Shown: piece after piece, positions 1 through 7,242 of the stretch
Numbering within the stretch: position 1 is the first letter of the stretch
How the letters are laid out: each line of letters opens with the position of its first letter
Source of the DNA: 2-02-FULL-66-14 sp964651335
GTDB taxonomy: Bacteria > Pseudomonadota > Gammaproteobacteria > Burkholderiales > SG8-39
DNA: 64,000 nucleotides
Direction: 5' to 3'
NCBI GenBank assembly: GCA_964651335.1
Contig: CAZYVT010000012.1
Location: 1-64,000, forward strand
Position numbers and translations under genes: made by a program
The notes under the pieces: generated by a model
Databases searched by the model: none
Seen by the model: only the letters and a program-made list of their open reading frames with translations
What the model was told of the DNA's origin: nothing

Positions 1-55
1 CTTAAAATCCCTAGGCCGCAAGGCCGTGCCGGTTCGAGTCCGGCCCTGGGCACCA
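1..55 (+). tRNA. tRNA-Leu(UAA), 3' portion
   Basis: Only the 3' part lies in the window. Bases 1-7 are the anticodon loop with anticodon TAA at 3-5, followed by the 3' anticodon strand TCCCT at 8-12. A long class II variable arm fills about 13-26. The T arm pairs GCCGG (28-32) with CCGGC (40-44) around the loop TTCGAGT. The acceptor strand is 45-51, with an encoded CCA at 53-55. A long variable arm plus a UAA anticodon indicates leucine. The 5' half is outside the window. Confidence 0.93.
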
Positions 56-892
56 GATTCCATCCCTTGGCGCGCCGCGCTCACCGCGCTTTGCGTTCTC
101 CTCGCCTCGTGCCATGGTGTTCTGGTTCACGAAGTCCGGTCCACCTACTCGCATATCCAGGTCATCGACTCCGGCAGCCAGCGTGCGCTTTACTTCGTGG
201 GGGAGGGCGAGAGCAATGTCGTCGAAACGCTGATCGACCTGCGGCAGCCCCATGTGCTGCAGCACCCCTATTCGCAGGCCGTGATGGCAAGCGTCCTGTA
301 CCGGCCGCACGCCTCGTCGTGCCTGCTGATCGGGCTCGGCGGCGGCGCACTGGTGCGCTTCATCAACCACCATTTTTCCGAAGTGCGTCTCGACGTGGTC
401 GAGATCGATTCCGCGGTGGTCGCGGTAGCGCGCGAATTCTTCGGCACCGCCGCCGGACCGCGCACCCGAATCTTCGTCGCAGACGGGCGCGACTATCTGG
501 CGCGCACGCCCGAGCGCTACGACCTCATCCTCATCGACGCGCATCTGCATCCGGGCGCGCGGACCGACAGCACCGGCCACCCCTTGAGCCTCAAGAGCGA
601 AGACTTCTATCGGAGCATTCACAAACGCCTCAGCCAGGACGGCGTCGTGATGTTCAACGTCATTGCGGGACGGGACGCAAGCGACTACATCGACGGCGTC
701 CGCCGGGCGTTCGCGGCGAGCGACATCTACCGCCCGCGCGGAACCGGCAATGTGATCGTCTTCGCCGCCCCGCAGGCGCCGCTCGCCGGGGAGGTGGAGC
801 TTCGCGCGCGCGCACGAGCACTCGATCGCCGCGGCGGTTACGGCTTTTCGTTCGAGCGGCTGCTCGAGGACCGGGACCGGCGCCCCGACTGA
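26..892 (+). CDS. Spermidine-synthase-like (aminopropyltransferase fold) protein with secretion signal
   Basis: The protein has the Rossmann core of the spermidine/spermine synthase family. The nucleotide-binding turn GLGGG is near residues 103-107, an acidic strand end VEID near 125-128, DGRDYL near 153-158 and an acidic D near 171. Upstream is a hydrophobic stretch ending in LLASC (about 17-29) that looks like a lipoprotein or secretory signal. Exported members of this fold exist and their substrate is often unknown, so polyamine synthesis should not be assumed. The start is unresolved. The only canonical in-frame start before the conserved N-terminal strands is GTG at 26, inside the tRNA; the next, GTG at 197, would remove family-conserved sequence. 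A non-ATG start such as ATC at 62 is possible. Confidence 0.7.
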   Translation: MPVRVRPWAPDSIPWRAALTALCVLLASCHGVLVHEVRSTYSHIQVIDSGSQRALYFVGEGESNVVETLIDLRQPHVLQHPYSQAVMASVLYRPHASSCLLIGLGGGALVRFINHHFSEVRLDVVEIDSAVVAVAREFFGTAAGPRTRIFVADGRDYLARTPERYDLILIDAHLHPGARTDSTGHPLSLKSEDFYRSIHKRLSQDGVVMFNVIAGRDASDYIDGVRRAFAASDIYRPRGTGNVIVFAAPQAPLAGEVELRARARALDRRGGYGFSFERLLEDRDRRPD

Positions 893-933
893 GTGCGGAC
901 AGGCTACCAGGACTATCATTGAGAAACGGCGAC

Positions 934-1755
934 ATGATGCGAATGCGCAAATCAACCCGCCCCGAACCCCGCTTTGAGCGCGCCGCACAATGGCTTTACG
1001 ACGCCCATCGGCGCCGCGACCAGTTCGGGCCCCTTCCAGCAGAGCTGGCGCCGCAGTCAGTCGCCGACGCCTATGCCATTCAGGCGGCCTTTGTCGGTTT
1101 GCGCCACGAACAGCTGGGATCGGTGGTCGGTTACAAGATTGCGCTCACCACGCCGGCGATGCGCAGGATGATCGGCATGAACGACTCGATCGCCGGCGAC
1201 ATGCTCGAGAAAACCGTTCTCCGCGGCCCGAGCCGCGTGCGCGCCGCCGATTACGTCAGGCTCCTGGTCGAATTCGAGATCGCGATCGAGCTTGCCGATG
1301 ATCTGCCCGTGGTCGGCGCCCCGTATACGCGCGAAACGGTCGCACGCTCGGTCGGTGCCGTGATGCCCGCGCTCGAGCTGGCGGATGACCGCAATGCCGA
1401 CTACTCGGCGCTTGCTGCCAACCCTCTGATGCTGATCGCAGACAATGCGTGGAACGAGGGCGCAGTGCTCGGCGCGTCAATGCACGACTGGAAGCAGCTC
1501 GACCTCGCGGCCCTACAGGGTGTGGCGACGATCGACGGCAAACGGGTCGGCGAGGGACGCGGCGCCGACGTAATGGGCCACCCGTTCGAGGCGCTCGCCT
1601 GGGTCGCCAACAACCTCGCGAGCCGCGGCCTTGGCCTGTGGCGCAGCGATGTCGTCATCACTGGCAGCCTCATCGCCTCCAGATTTCCGCGGGCAGGCCA
1701 GGTGGTGCGCTTCGATGCAGGCGATCTGGGGTCGGTCGAGCTGCTGGTGGAGTGA
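934..1755 (+). CDS. 2-keto-4-pentenoate hydratase / fumarylacetoacetate-hydrolase family protein
   Basis: This 273-residue protein matches the hydratase/decarboxylase branch of the fumarylacetoacetate hydrolase fold, whose members add water to or decarboxylate 2-keto-enoic acids at the end of aromatic meta-cleavage pathways with a divalent metal. Visible signs are the early GYKIAL segment, the metal-binding acidic run VEFEIAIEL near the middle, and the C-terminal motif VITGSL. The start is ATG 934, with ATG 937 and 943 as close alternatives; none has a strong ribosome site. It converges on the catabolic genes on the other strand at 1780-4801 and may act in the same route, but the physiological substrate cannot be read from sequence. 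Confidence 0.78.
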   Translation: MMRMRKSTRPEPRFERAAQWLYDAHRRRDQFGPLPAELAPQSVADAYAIQAAFVGLRHEQLGSVVGYKIALTTPAMRRMIGMNDSIAGDMLEKTVLRGPSRVRAADYVRLLVEFEIAIELADDLPVVGAPYTRETVARSVGAVMPALELADDRNADYSALAANPLMLIADNAWNEGAVLGASMHDWKQLDLAALQGVATIDGKRVGEGRGADVMGHPFEALAWVANNLASRGLGLWRSDVVITGSLIASRFPRAGQVVRFDAGDLGSVELLVE

Positions 1756-1779
1756 AGGTGCGGCGATGGGCGGGTTGCT

Positions 1780-3018
1780 TCAGTCGTCCGCTTCGCCCGG
1801 TTCGTAGAGCGCTTCGCGGCCGATCCGGTCCAGGCACAACTCCGCGGTCCAGGGAAGCATCAGCGCACCGCAGCGCGAGTCGCGGTAAAGGCGCTCCAGC
1901 GGCAGGTTCTTGAGCATCGATTGCCCGCCGCAGGTCCGGATCGCCAGCCGGCAGAGGTCGTTCGCGTTTTCCATGATGGTGAACTGTGCTGCGTAGGCAC
2001 GAAGCCGCGCATCCTTGGGCGGATCGATCCGCGCGTCCTCGAGCATGCGCAGGAACAGCGCCCGGGTCTGTTCCAGCTTGATCCACATCTCCGCGACCGC
2101 GATCTGTTTCGTGGCATACATGCGGCGCTTCACGGGTGCGATGCCCTCGATCTCGCCACGCAGGTACTTGACCGTGAATTCATAGGCAGCGATCGCAATT
2201 CCCATGTAGGTGGGCGCGAGCGTCGTGAACATGTGGGGCCAGCGGCTTGCGGCCTGAAAGTACGTCCCCCGCGGCATCATCGACGCCTCGTCCGGCACCA
2301 AGACATCCTTGAAGACGAGATTCCTCGAGACCGTGCCGCGCATGCCGAGCGGGTCCCATTCCCCGACGATCGCGAGCCCCGGAGCGTCGCCCGGCACCGC
2401 CAGGTAGAGCGTATCGCGCAGCGAACGATCGGGCTTGTCCTCGGTGCAAAGCATGCCGTAGTAGTGCGCTGCGCCCGCAAGCGAGGCAAAAATCTTCTTG
2501 CCGTTGATCCGCCACCCTCCCTCCACTTTGGCAGCCAGCGTGCCGAAGGGTGCGTTACCCGCCGCTGCCGCGCTGCCCTCCGAAAATGGCTGCGCATAGA
2601 TCGCGCCTTCCTGCACGATGCGCCTGAAATGAATGGCGCGGTGTCGCTCATGTTCATGGCGCTCCGCCGCGCTCATGTCGAGTTCGTCCGCGAGTGCGCC
2701 GGGCCACAGCGTCGAGCAGGCATGCATGTTGAAGGTCAGGGCGGTAGCGCCGCAATATTTGCCGATCGTCGCCGAGATCAGCGCGTAGGTCCTGAAGTCC
2801 GCGCCGCGGCCGCCGAATCGTTCGGGCACGCACAGGCCGAGCAGCCCGGAATTTCTCAGGTCGACGTAATTCTCGAACGGGAAGCTCGCCTCGCGGTCGT
2901 AACGCTCGGCGCGCGCCGCGAATTGCGGGCCAAGCGACTCGGCAAGCGAGAGGAGTTCGCTCTGCTTCGCCGTGCGCGGATAGCCGGAACCGCAAACGGA
3001 GTAGCGTTCATCCGTCAT
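1780..3018 (-). CDS. Acyl-CoA-dehydrogenase-family flavoprotein
   Basis: This 412-residue protein has the three-part acyl-CoA dehydrogenase layout. The N-terminal helical domain carries GLCVPERFGGRG. The middle beta domain has a QPFSEGS segment and an INGKKIFAS turn. The C-terminal four-helix domain ends with PWTAELCLDRIG, where relatives place catalytic and flavin contacts. Family members are FAD-dependent acyl-CoA oxidoreductases or, with the same fold, reduced-flavin monooxygenases. Its stop region overlaps nothing, and its start overlaps the stop of the hydrolase gene upstream by four bases (3015-3018), so they are probably cotranscribed. Next to a NicX-like dioxygenase it could be a hydroxylase rather than a beta-oxidation enzyme; that is inference. 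Confidence 0.8.
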   Translation of the reverse strand: MTDERYSVCGSGYPRTAKQSELLSLAESLGPQFAARAERYDREASFPFENYVDLRNSGLLGLCVPERFGGRGADFRTYALISATIGKYCGATALTFNMHACSTLWPGALADELDMSAAERHEHERHRAIHFRRIVQEGAIYAQPFSEGSAAAAGNAPFGTLAAKVEGGWRINGKKIFASLAGAAHYYGMLCTEDKPDRSLRDTLYLAVPGDAPGLAIVGEWDPLGMRGTVSRNLVFKDVLVPDEASMMPRGTYFQAASRWPHMFTTLAPTYMGIAIAAYEFTVKYLRGEIEGIAPVKRRMYATKQIAVAEMWIKLEQTRALFLRMLEDARIDPPKDARLRAYAAQFTIMENANDLCRLAIRTCGGQSMLKNLPLERLYRDSRCGALMLPWTAELCLDRIGREALYEPGEADD

Positions 3019-3746
3019 AGGCGATGGCGCTCAAGGAAAGAGAGCAGGGATCTGTTGAAGGCGTCCGGCTGATCCATCGGGCCGAGGTGGCCGCAGCCTT
3101 CGAGCACGACAAAATCCGCGCCCGGGATATTTGTCGCCATGCGTTCCATGACCGGGGCCGGCGCGATTTTGTCGTCGCTCCCTGCGACCAGGAGGGTCGG
3201 CACTGAAATATTCGGGAGCTGTTCTCTGCGGTCGAAAGTCGTCAACAGCGCGACAGCGTTGCGGTAGGTTTCGCGCGGAATACCGCCCATGATGCGCTCG
3301 GCATGCGCGAGACCCCCGGGCTCGGATCTTGTCCCGCGCATCGAGGGCAGCAGTTTCGCCGCAATTTCCGCCATCGTCTTGCCCTCGTCGAGCGGCTTGA
3401 GGCGCTCCTGCACGAATTGGCGCGCGAACGCGCTTCCGGTACCAACGAACGCCGGGCTGGTAAAGCAGAGGGCGAGTGCCTTTACGTGCCCGGGACTCCG
3501 CGCATAGGTTTCCTGCGCCACGAAGCCTCCCATGCTGTGGCCGACCAGCACGGCCGGGCCGTCATCCAGCGTCGCGATCAAGCGGACGAGAGCGGCGGAG
3601 ACCTGCTCAAGATCGTAAGGCTCGACCAAGGCGCTTTCCCCGTACCCCGGCTGATCCCAGGCGTGCGCAGCGTAGCCCCGTGCCGCGAAGAACGGCAATT
3701 GGGCGTCCCAGGCGTGATGTCCCCCGCCGACTCCATGCAGGAACAC
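3015..3746 (-). CDS. Alpha/beta-fold hydrolase (possible deformylase/ring-product hydrolase)
   Basis: The alpha/beta hydrolase hallmarks are clear: oxyanion HGVGGG at the N terminus, nucleophile elbow GHSMGG near residues 69-74, an acidic residue in the AGSDDKI segment and the late catalytic His in EGCGHLGPMD. It sits between a NicX-like dioxygenase and a flavoprotein, the place where nicotinate-type clusters keep the N-formylmaleamate deformylase, though no sequence feature proves that substrate. The annotated start is GTG 3746, which leaves almost nothing before the first beta strand. A CTG at 3758 would give MTSLVFLHG, overlaps the upstream stop as CTGA, and has GGAGAG five bases before it, so the true protein may be four residues longer. 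Confidence 0.8.
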   Translation of the reverse strand: MFLHGVGGGHHAWDAQLPFFAARGYAAHAWDQPGYGESALVEPYDLEQVSAALVRLIATLDDGPAVLVGHSMGGFVAQETYARSPGHVKALALCFTSPAFVGTGSAFARQFVQERLKPLDEGKTMAEIAAKLLPSMRGTRSEPGGLAHAERIMGGIPRETYRNAVALLTTFDRREQLPNISVPTLLVAGSDDKIAPAPVMERMATNIPGADFVVLEGCGHLGPMDQPDAFNRSLLSFLERHRL

Positions 3747-3754
3747 CAGCGAGG

Positions 3755-4801
3755 TCAGGCAAGCTCTCCGGCGAGCTTTCCCTGCTCGACGATGGTCCCG
3801 CCGTCCAGCCGGATCGTGCAGTTGCGGAAGGGCAGGTCGTAGTGGCCGAGCGTATGCCGGCCCGCGACTTCGTTCGCGCCGGTGGAATAGAGAAAATTCC
3901 CGGCGAAAGCGCGCTGCTCGGTGCCGTTGACGTCGCGCCGGTCGTACATCACGAGAGCGTCCCAGCGCGCCCTGGCATTCATCCCCCAGCCGACGTGCGA
4001 CACCGCGTAGGCGTCGCGGTCGCCCCAGGCCGCGAAATACTCACGCATCAGCTCGGCGTCGAGCGAACTGCCCTCGATGGCCGTCACATAGTCGTTCTCG
4101 ATCCTCAGACGCACGCCGGACTCGATGTAGCGCTTGAACGTCAGGTTGAGATCTCCCGGCGCCATGAGCAACGTACCGTTCACGCTGTTCGCCTGGGGGA
4201 AGCACAGGCACAGGCCGCCGGGCCAATGCGAAAGCGTTCCGGGTTTTTCGGTGTAGCCCCAGACTCCTCCTACGCGCGCTCCATCGACGCGGATCGAGAG
4301 GTCGCTGCCCGCGGGCGAAGTCACGTGCATCGCCTTCGCGTTCTTCAGCAGGCGCATCGCTACCCTCACCTTCTGCTCGTCTGCAGGGGAGGGGGCCAGG
4401 CGCTCCAACACGTCCGGGTGCTCGTTGGAAATGTAAAGCACCCGTGCGCCGCCTTGCAGGATTGCGGGCAGCTCGGCCGCATGCATGAGGCCCTCGACCG
4501 TGCAGTCCACGACGAAGACTGACGAGGAGAGGGCAGCGATCGCGGGTCCCAGGCCCTGCAGCGCGACCGAAGCGCCCGTGGAGCGCACGGGCACCGCGGC
4601 GCTCTGGCGCGGGGTTGGCACGGTCACCTGGAATGGGCGCGCACCGAGCCGTGCGAGCGCAAGCTCGGCGAGCTGCACGTTGAGGGCGCGGGATTGCGAC
4701 TCCGAAAGAATCGCGCAAACATCGCCCGGCGTCACCTTGCAGCGCGCGAACACATCCGCGAAAAGGTCGATCCACTTGCCTTCGATCCGGTCTGCGATCA
4801 T
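3755..4801 (-). CDS. NicX-like 2,5-dihydroxypyridine 5,6-dioxygenase / aminopeptidase-T-fold protein
   Basis: At 348 residues it matches the length of NicX, the iron-dependent extradiol enzyme that opens 2,5-dihydroxypyridine to N-formylmaleamate and resembles M29 aminopeptidases. The three residues reported as essential in Pseudomonas NicX (His265, His318, Asp320) have counterparts at equivalent spacing: His269 in SHVGWG, then His320 and Asp322 in GHYDLP. The first gene of a reverse-strand cluster, it is followed by the hydrolase with overlapping ends. The chosen start is ATG 4801, preceded by AGGA and by a TATAGG hexamer nine bases upstream; ATG 4810 and TTG 4861 also exist. It is often misannotated as leucyl aminopeptidase. 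The exact ring substrate is unknown. Confidence 0.72.
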   Translation of the reverse strand: MIADRIEGKWIDLFADVFARCKVTPGDVCAILSESQSRALNVQLAELALARLGARPFQVTVPTPRQSAAVPVRSTGASVALQGLGPAIAALSSSVFVVDCTVEGLMHAAELPAILQGGARVLYISNEHPDVLERLAPSPADEQKVRVAMRLLKNAKAMHVTSPAGSDLSIRVDGARVGGVWGYTEKPGTLSHWPGGLCLCFPQANSVNGTLLMAPGDLNLTFKRYIESGVRLRIENDYVTAIEGSSLDAELMREYFAAWGDRDAYAVSHVGWGMNARARWDALVMYDRRDVNGTEQRAFAGNFLYSTGANEVAGRHTLGHYDLPFRNCTIRLDGGTIVEQGKLAGELA

Positions 4802-4852
4802 GCCGGGCATCCTATACGAGTTGGCAGACCGGGTTCCTGGGCGCCAATCGGC

Positions 4853-4866
4853 TAGAATCAAACCAC
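4853..4866 (+). promoter_or_regulatory. Putative -10 box of a leaderless DUF1178 transcript
   Basis: TAGAAT at 4853-4858 is followed by only eight bases before the ATG at 4867, so transcription would begin at or next to the start codon. No convincing -35 hexamer is visible at normal spacing. No Shine-Dalgarno sequence precedes the gene, which fits a leaderless message. Confidence 0.4.
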
Positions 4867-5313
4867 ATGATCGTTTACGACCTACAGTGCGGGAACGGAC
4901 ACCGGTTCGAGGGCTGGTTCGCCTCGCCGGACGACTTCGCGTCGCAGAAAGATCACGGCTTGGTGAGCTGCCCGACCTGCGGCGTGCAACAGATCGACCG
5001 CGTGCCCTCGATGACTCGGTTCAATTCTGGGGTGCCGCAGCCGCCGCAAGTGGCGCAACGGCCTGACGATCTAGCGGGGAAAGACCCGATGGCGATCGCC
5101 CAGATCCTCTATTCCCGAATGATCGACGAAATGCTTCAAAAATCCGAGGATGTCGGGAGGGCATTTCCGGAGGAAGCGCGCAGGATTTATTACAAGGAGG
5201 TGCCCTCGCGCTCGATCCGCGGCCAGGCCTCGTCGGACGAACATGCCGAGCTGGTCGAGGAAGGAATCCCGGTTGTCCGCCTTCCGATCCCGCCGCGGGA
5301 GCTTCTAAGTTAG
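4867..5313 (+). CDS. DUF1178 zinc-ribbon-like protein
   Basis: This 148-residue protein matches the DUF1178 family, common in beta- and alphaproteobacteria, with no established function. The N terminus reads MIVYDLQC and supplies a probable zinc site: Cys8 with the CPTC pair near residues 38-41. The middle is a predicted helical stretch and the C terminus ends with a short conserved segment around GIPVVRLPIP. It is divergent from the NicX-like gene, with a 65-base gap carrying the promoters of both. It probably starts at ATG 4867 from a leaderless transcript. Base composition is that of the GC-rich chromosome, so it marks the left edge before the AT-rich patch. Confidence 0.85.
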   Translation: MIVYDLQCGNGHRFEGWFASPDDFASQKDHGLVSCPTCGVQQIDRVPSMTRFNSGVPQPPQVAQRPDDLAGKDPMAIAQILYSRMIDEMLQKSEDVGRAFPEEARRIYYKEVPSRSIRGQASSDEHAELVEEGIPVVRLPIPPRELLS

Positions 5314-5558
5314 CAATTTATAGGGCGCTAGAGTGGTAGCCCGTTCCCCCCAACGGGCCGTCTCATCCTGGGTCTTTGGGCGGAACATAGAACGTCCAGC
5401 CATCCCAGCTCGCCAGACCTATGGGAAGAGCCGCGCTACTCGTCGTGGCAGCTGATATACGGCTCAAAAATCCAGCTCAATCCAAACTGTGTTATCATTC
5501 GCTGGCGAATGAACTTAATGTAATGTCTCCGTATAAATATCATCTAGTTGATAATACA

Positions 5559-5582
5559 TGTAAATAATCATTTTTATTCACA
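5559..5582. repeat. Inverted repeat TGTAAATAA-N6-TTATTCACA (operator-like)
   Basis: Two nine-base arms, 5559-5567 and 5574-5582, are inverted copies with one mismatch and a six-base spacer. Size and symmetry fit a dimeric regulator site. It lies about 45 bases upstream of the proposed -35 box of the 5683 gene. Confidence 0.4.
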
Positions 5583-5626
5583 TATATATATCCTACGGCG
5601 AACCACAACAAAATAGAACCACGATC

Positions 5627-5655
5627 TTGTTTCGTCCATTCGAAACGAGTAGAGT
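5627..5655 (+). promoter_or_regulatory. Putative promoter of the 5683 gene with an internal inverted repeat
   Basis: TTGTTT at 5627-5632 and TAGAGT at 5650-5655 are separated by exactly 17 bases, giving a moderate sigma-70-type match. GTTTCG (5629-5634) and CGAAAC (5641-5646) form an inverted repeat with a six-base spacer overlapping the -35 box and spacer, a position where a repressor would block polymerase. Confidence 0.4.
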
Positions 5656-5682
5656 TCAATGGTCGACTACTAAGGCTTAGCC

Positions 5683-6300
5683 ATGGACGAAGGTAACTAC
5701 AGTAAGGCAGGGCTGTTTCGATATTTGAAAGAGATGACCGTGCAAGGGCTGCTCAACGAGCACACTGCCGCAGGTTTCCGCGCGGCGGCGTCGAAGCTGC
5801 TCGAGGATCTTGCGGATTCTGATGATGTGCGCGGGGTCGAAGTCGAGACCGCAGCGATCAAGTACCACAACAAGCACACCGGGGAGATCTCGACGGCTTC
5901 GTTGAAAACTTACAGTAGGCGAGTTAAGCGTCTCCTTCGGGACTTCGAAAAGCATGTCACCGACCCGCTGGGATTTAAACCGCGTAGTCGTGCGCTTTCG
6001 AAGGCCAGCACCGAGAAGGCAAGGGCTCGTATTGAAGCAGTCCGCGCGGTAGGGCAAGAGGTAGTCGGCGCGGTGGCGGAGGTGTCTAGGACTGTGAATT
6101 CGATCCTCTCTCCTGAAGCAAGCCTTGTGCTGCCGTATCCGCTCCGGAGTAACTTCACCGCGCAGGTCGTGGTGCCACGGAACATCAACGTCGATGAAGC
6201 CCGCCGGTTGTGCGCGTTCATCATGACGCTTGCTAGCGATTTCAAACCGGTTGGCCCGATTGGGTTGCCGGATGAAGCAAAAGAAACGGCGGAGGCTTAG
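5683..6300 (+). CDS. Unrecognised protein of the AT-rich patch
   Basis: I do not recognise this 205-residue protein. The first 100 residues look helical and basic, and the segment TASLKTYSRRVKRLLRDFEK resembles the core-binding (SAM-like) helices of tyrosine recombinases, but no catalytic R-H-R-Y domain follows. The C-terminal third has a strand-helix pattern (NFTAQVVVP then NVDEARRLCAFIMTLA) that recurs, as I recall, at the ends of various accessory-genome proteins. It is isolated between AT-rich spacers, with its own promoter and possible operators. The start ATG 5683 is the first in frame; an alternative is ATG 5734. A DNA-binding or mobile-element accessory role is plausible but unproven. 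Confidence 0.6.
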   Translation: MDEGNYSKAGLFRYLKEMTVQGLLNEHTAAGFRAAASKLLEDLADSDDVRGVEVETAAIKYHNKHTGEISTASLKTYSRRVKRLLRDFEKHVTDPLGFKPRSRALSKASTEKARARIEAVRAVGQEVVGAVAEVSRTVNSILSPEASLVLPYPLRSNFTAQVVVPRNINVDEARRLCAFIMTLASDFKPVGPIGLPDEAKETAEA

Positions 6301-6595
6301 GCACTCCGCCGCTGGGTCGGTCAACGGACAGGGCTACTCCAAGAGTTGCGGTCGGGAACGAGTTGGCGGGTCCAAGCGCCAGCGTCGGTACCGTAACCTG
6401 GTGGAACCGCGGGGCGTCCAAAACCCCGTTTGCCCGAGTCCACCAGATTCTAACGTGGGGCGCCGGGCGGCGCTCACGCCGGGAAAGGGGTTGATGCGGG
6501 GCTGGGTTTTGGATACTGTGCGTGAGATATTTGTACACAATGTGTATTATGTAAAATCACCATTCCCTGGCACGACCCCTCTGCCGCGCCATTCG
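6301..6595. other. Intergenic region with nested hairpin
   Basis: No supported gene was found; the open frames here have no recognisable products. The left part is GC-rich and contains the nested inverted repeat listed at 6398-6446. The right part, about 6520-6570, is AT-rich again. This marks the right edge of the atypical patch before the ankyrin gene, which ends at 6596 on the other strand. Confidence 0.5.
6398..6446. repeat. Nested inverted repeat, tRNA-tail-like
   Basis: Outer arms CTGGTGGA (6398-6405) and TCCACCAG (6439-6446) enclose an inner stem CGGGG (6410-6414) with CCCCG (6424-6428). The 3' side, CGAGTCCACCAGATTC at 6435-6450, equals the tail of the tRNA-Leu at 35-60 if ten bases are removed from the latter. 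It may be a structured RNA end, a terminator-like element or a decayed tRNA/attachment sequence. Confidence 0.45.
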
Positions 6596-7240
6596 CTACT
6601 CCACCGCTCCGGCCCGTTTTAGCAGCTCTACCAGGTCCGAATGATTCCTTTGCCGGGCAATCGCTAGCGCCGTTTCACCTCTCGGTCCTTTCACCCGCAC
6701 GTCCGCATCTTCATACAGCAGCGCCTTGGCGGCTTCCATGTGCCCGCCACGCGCGGCGAGCATCAGCGCACTGTGGCCATTCGGGGCGATCGCATCCTTG
6801 TCCGCGCCCTTCGCAACCAGGTACCGAATGACCTCGGCGTGGTTTTCGAACGCAGCGTAATGGATGGGCGCCCATCCGCTGTGGTTCAGTTCCGCGCCAT
6901 GCTCCGCCAGCGCCCGGACAATTTCCACGTCTCCCCGCAGGCTGGCCATCATCAGGGCGGAATCGCCGAACGGGCTGCGCTTCGTGACACTGGCCTTGCG
7001 CTTTATGAGTGCCGACACGAGATCCCGGTGCCCCAATCGCGACGCGATCATGAGGATCGTGTTGCCCTTCGAGTCCGCTGTATTCGGGTCCAGCCCCCGA
7101 TCAAGAAGCCGCTCCACGGTCCTCGCGTTGCCGTCCTGGACTGCCTTCAGCAGTTCATCGTAGGCCTGGCCGAACGAGCCCTGGCTGGAGAGACAAAGTA
7201 CCAATACAACAGCAAGTTGTATCGCTTTTCGAATGAACAA
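6596..7240 (-). CDS. Secreted ankyrin-repeat protein
   Basis: The protein starts at TTG 7240, two bases after the holB stop and behind GAGGAA, giving 214 residues. Residues 1-26 form a clean signal peptide (basic start, hydrophobic core VVLVLCL, cleavage after GQA). At least five ankyrin repeats follow, with the typical GNTILMIAS, GDSALMMAS, GHSALMLAA and GETALAIA turns at roughly 33-residue spacing. Ankyrin repeats bind proteins; in the periplasm of proteobacteria such proteins are usually of unknown role. A longer reading from GTG 7351 would overlap holB and lose the signal peptide position, so I reject it. It is probably cotranscribed with tmk and holB. Confidence 0.85.
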   Translation of the reverse strand: MFIRKAIQLAVVLVLCLSSQGSFGQAYDELLKAVQDGNARTVERLLDRGLDPNTADSKGNTILMIASRLGHRDLVSALIKRKASVTKRSPFGDSALMMASLRGDVEIVRALAEHGAELNHSGWAPIHYAAFENHAEVIRYLVAKGADKDAIAPNGHSALMLAARGGHMEAAKALLYEDADVRVKGPRGETALAIARQRNHSDLVELLKRAGAVE

Positions 7241-7242
7241 CC

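Larger units (their letters stand above)
5314..5682. other. AT-rich intergenic patch with promoter and operator-like sequences
   Basis: No credible gene lies here. After the DUF1178 stop there is a short hairpin-like run (CCCGTT, C-rich loop, AACGGG near 5340-5357) that could end transcription, though a T tract is missing. From about 5460 the composition changes sharply to AT-rich, with runs such as ATATATATA near 5583. Two inverted repeats and a promoter for the next gene are listed separately. The composition suggests acquired DNA. Confidence 0.55.

Noticed and set aside
1..6450. Complete genomic island integrated at tRNA-Leu
   Set aside because: The interval contains ordinary GC-rich genes and no integrase; the repeat match is short and gapped. 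Kept only as a low-confidence observation.
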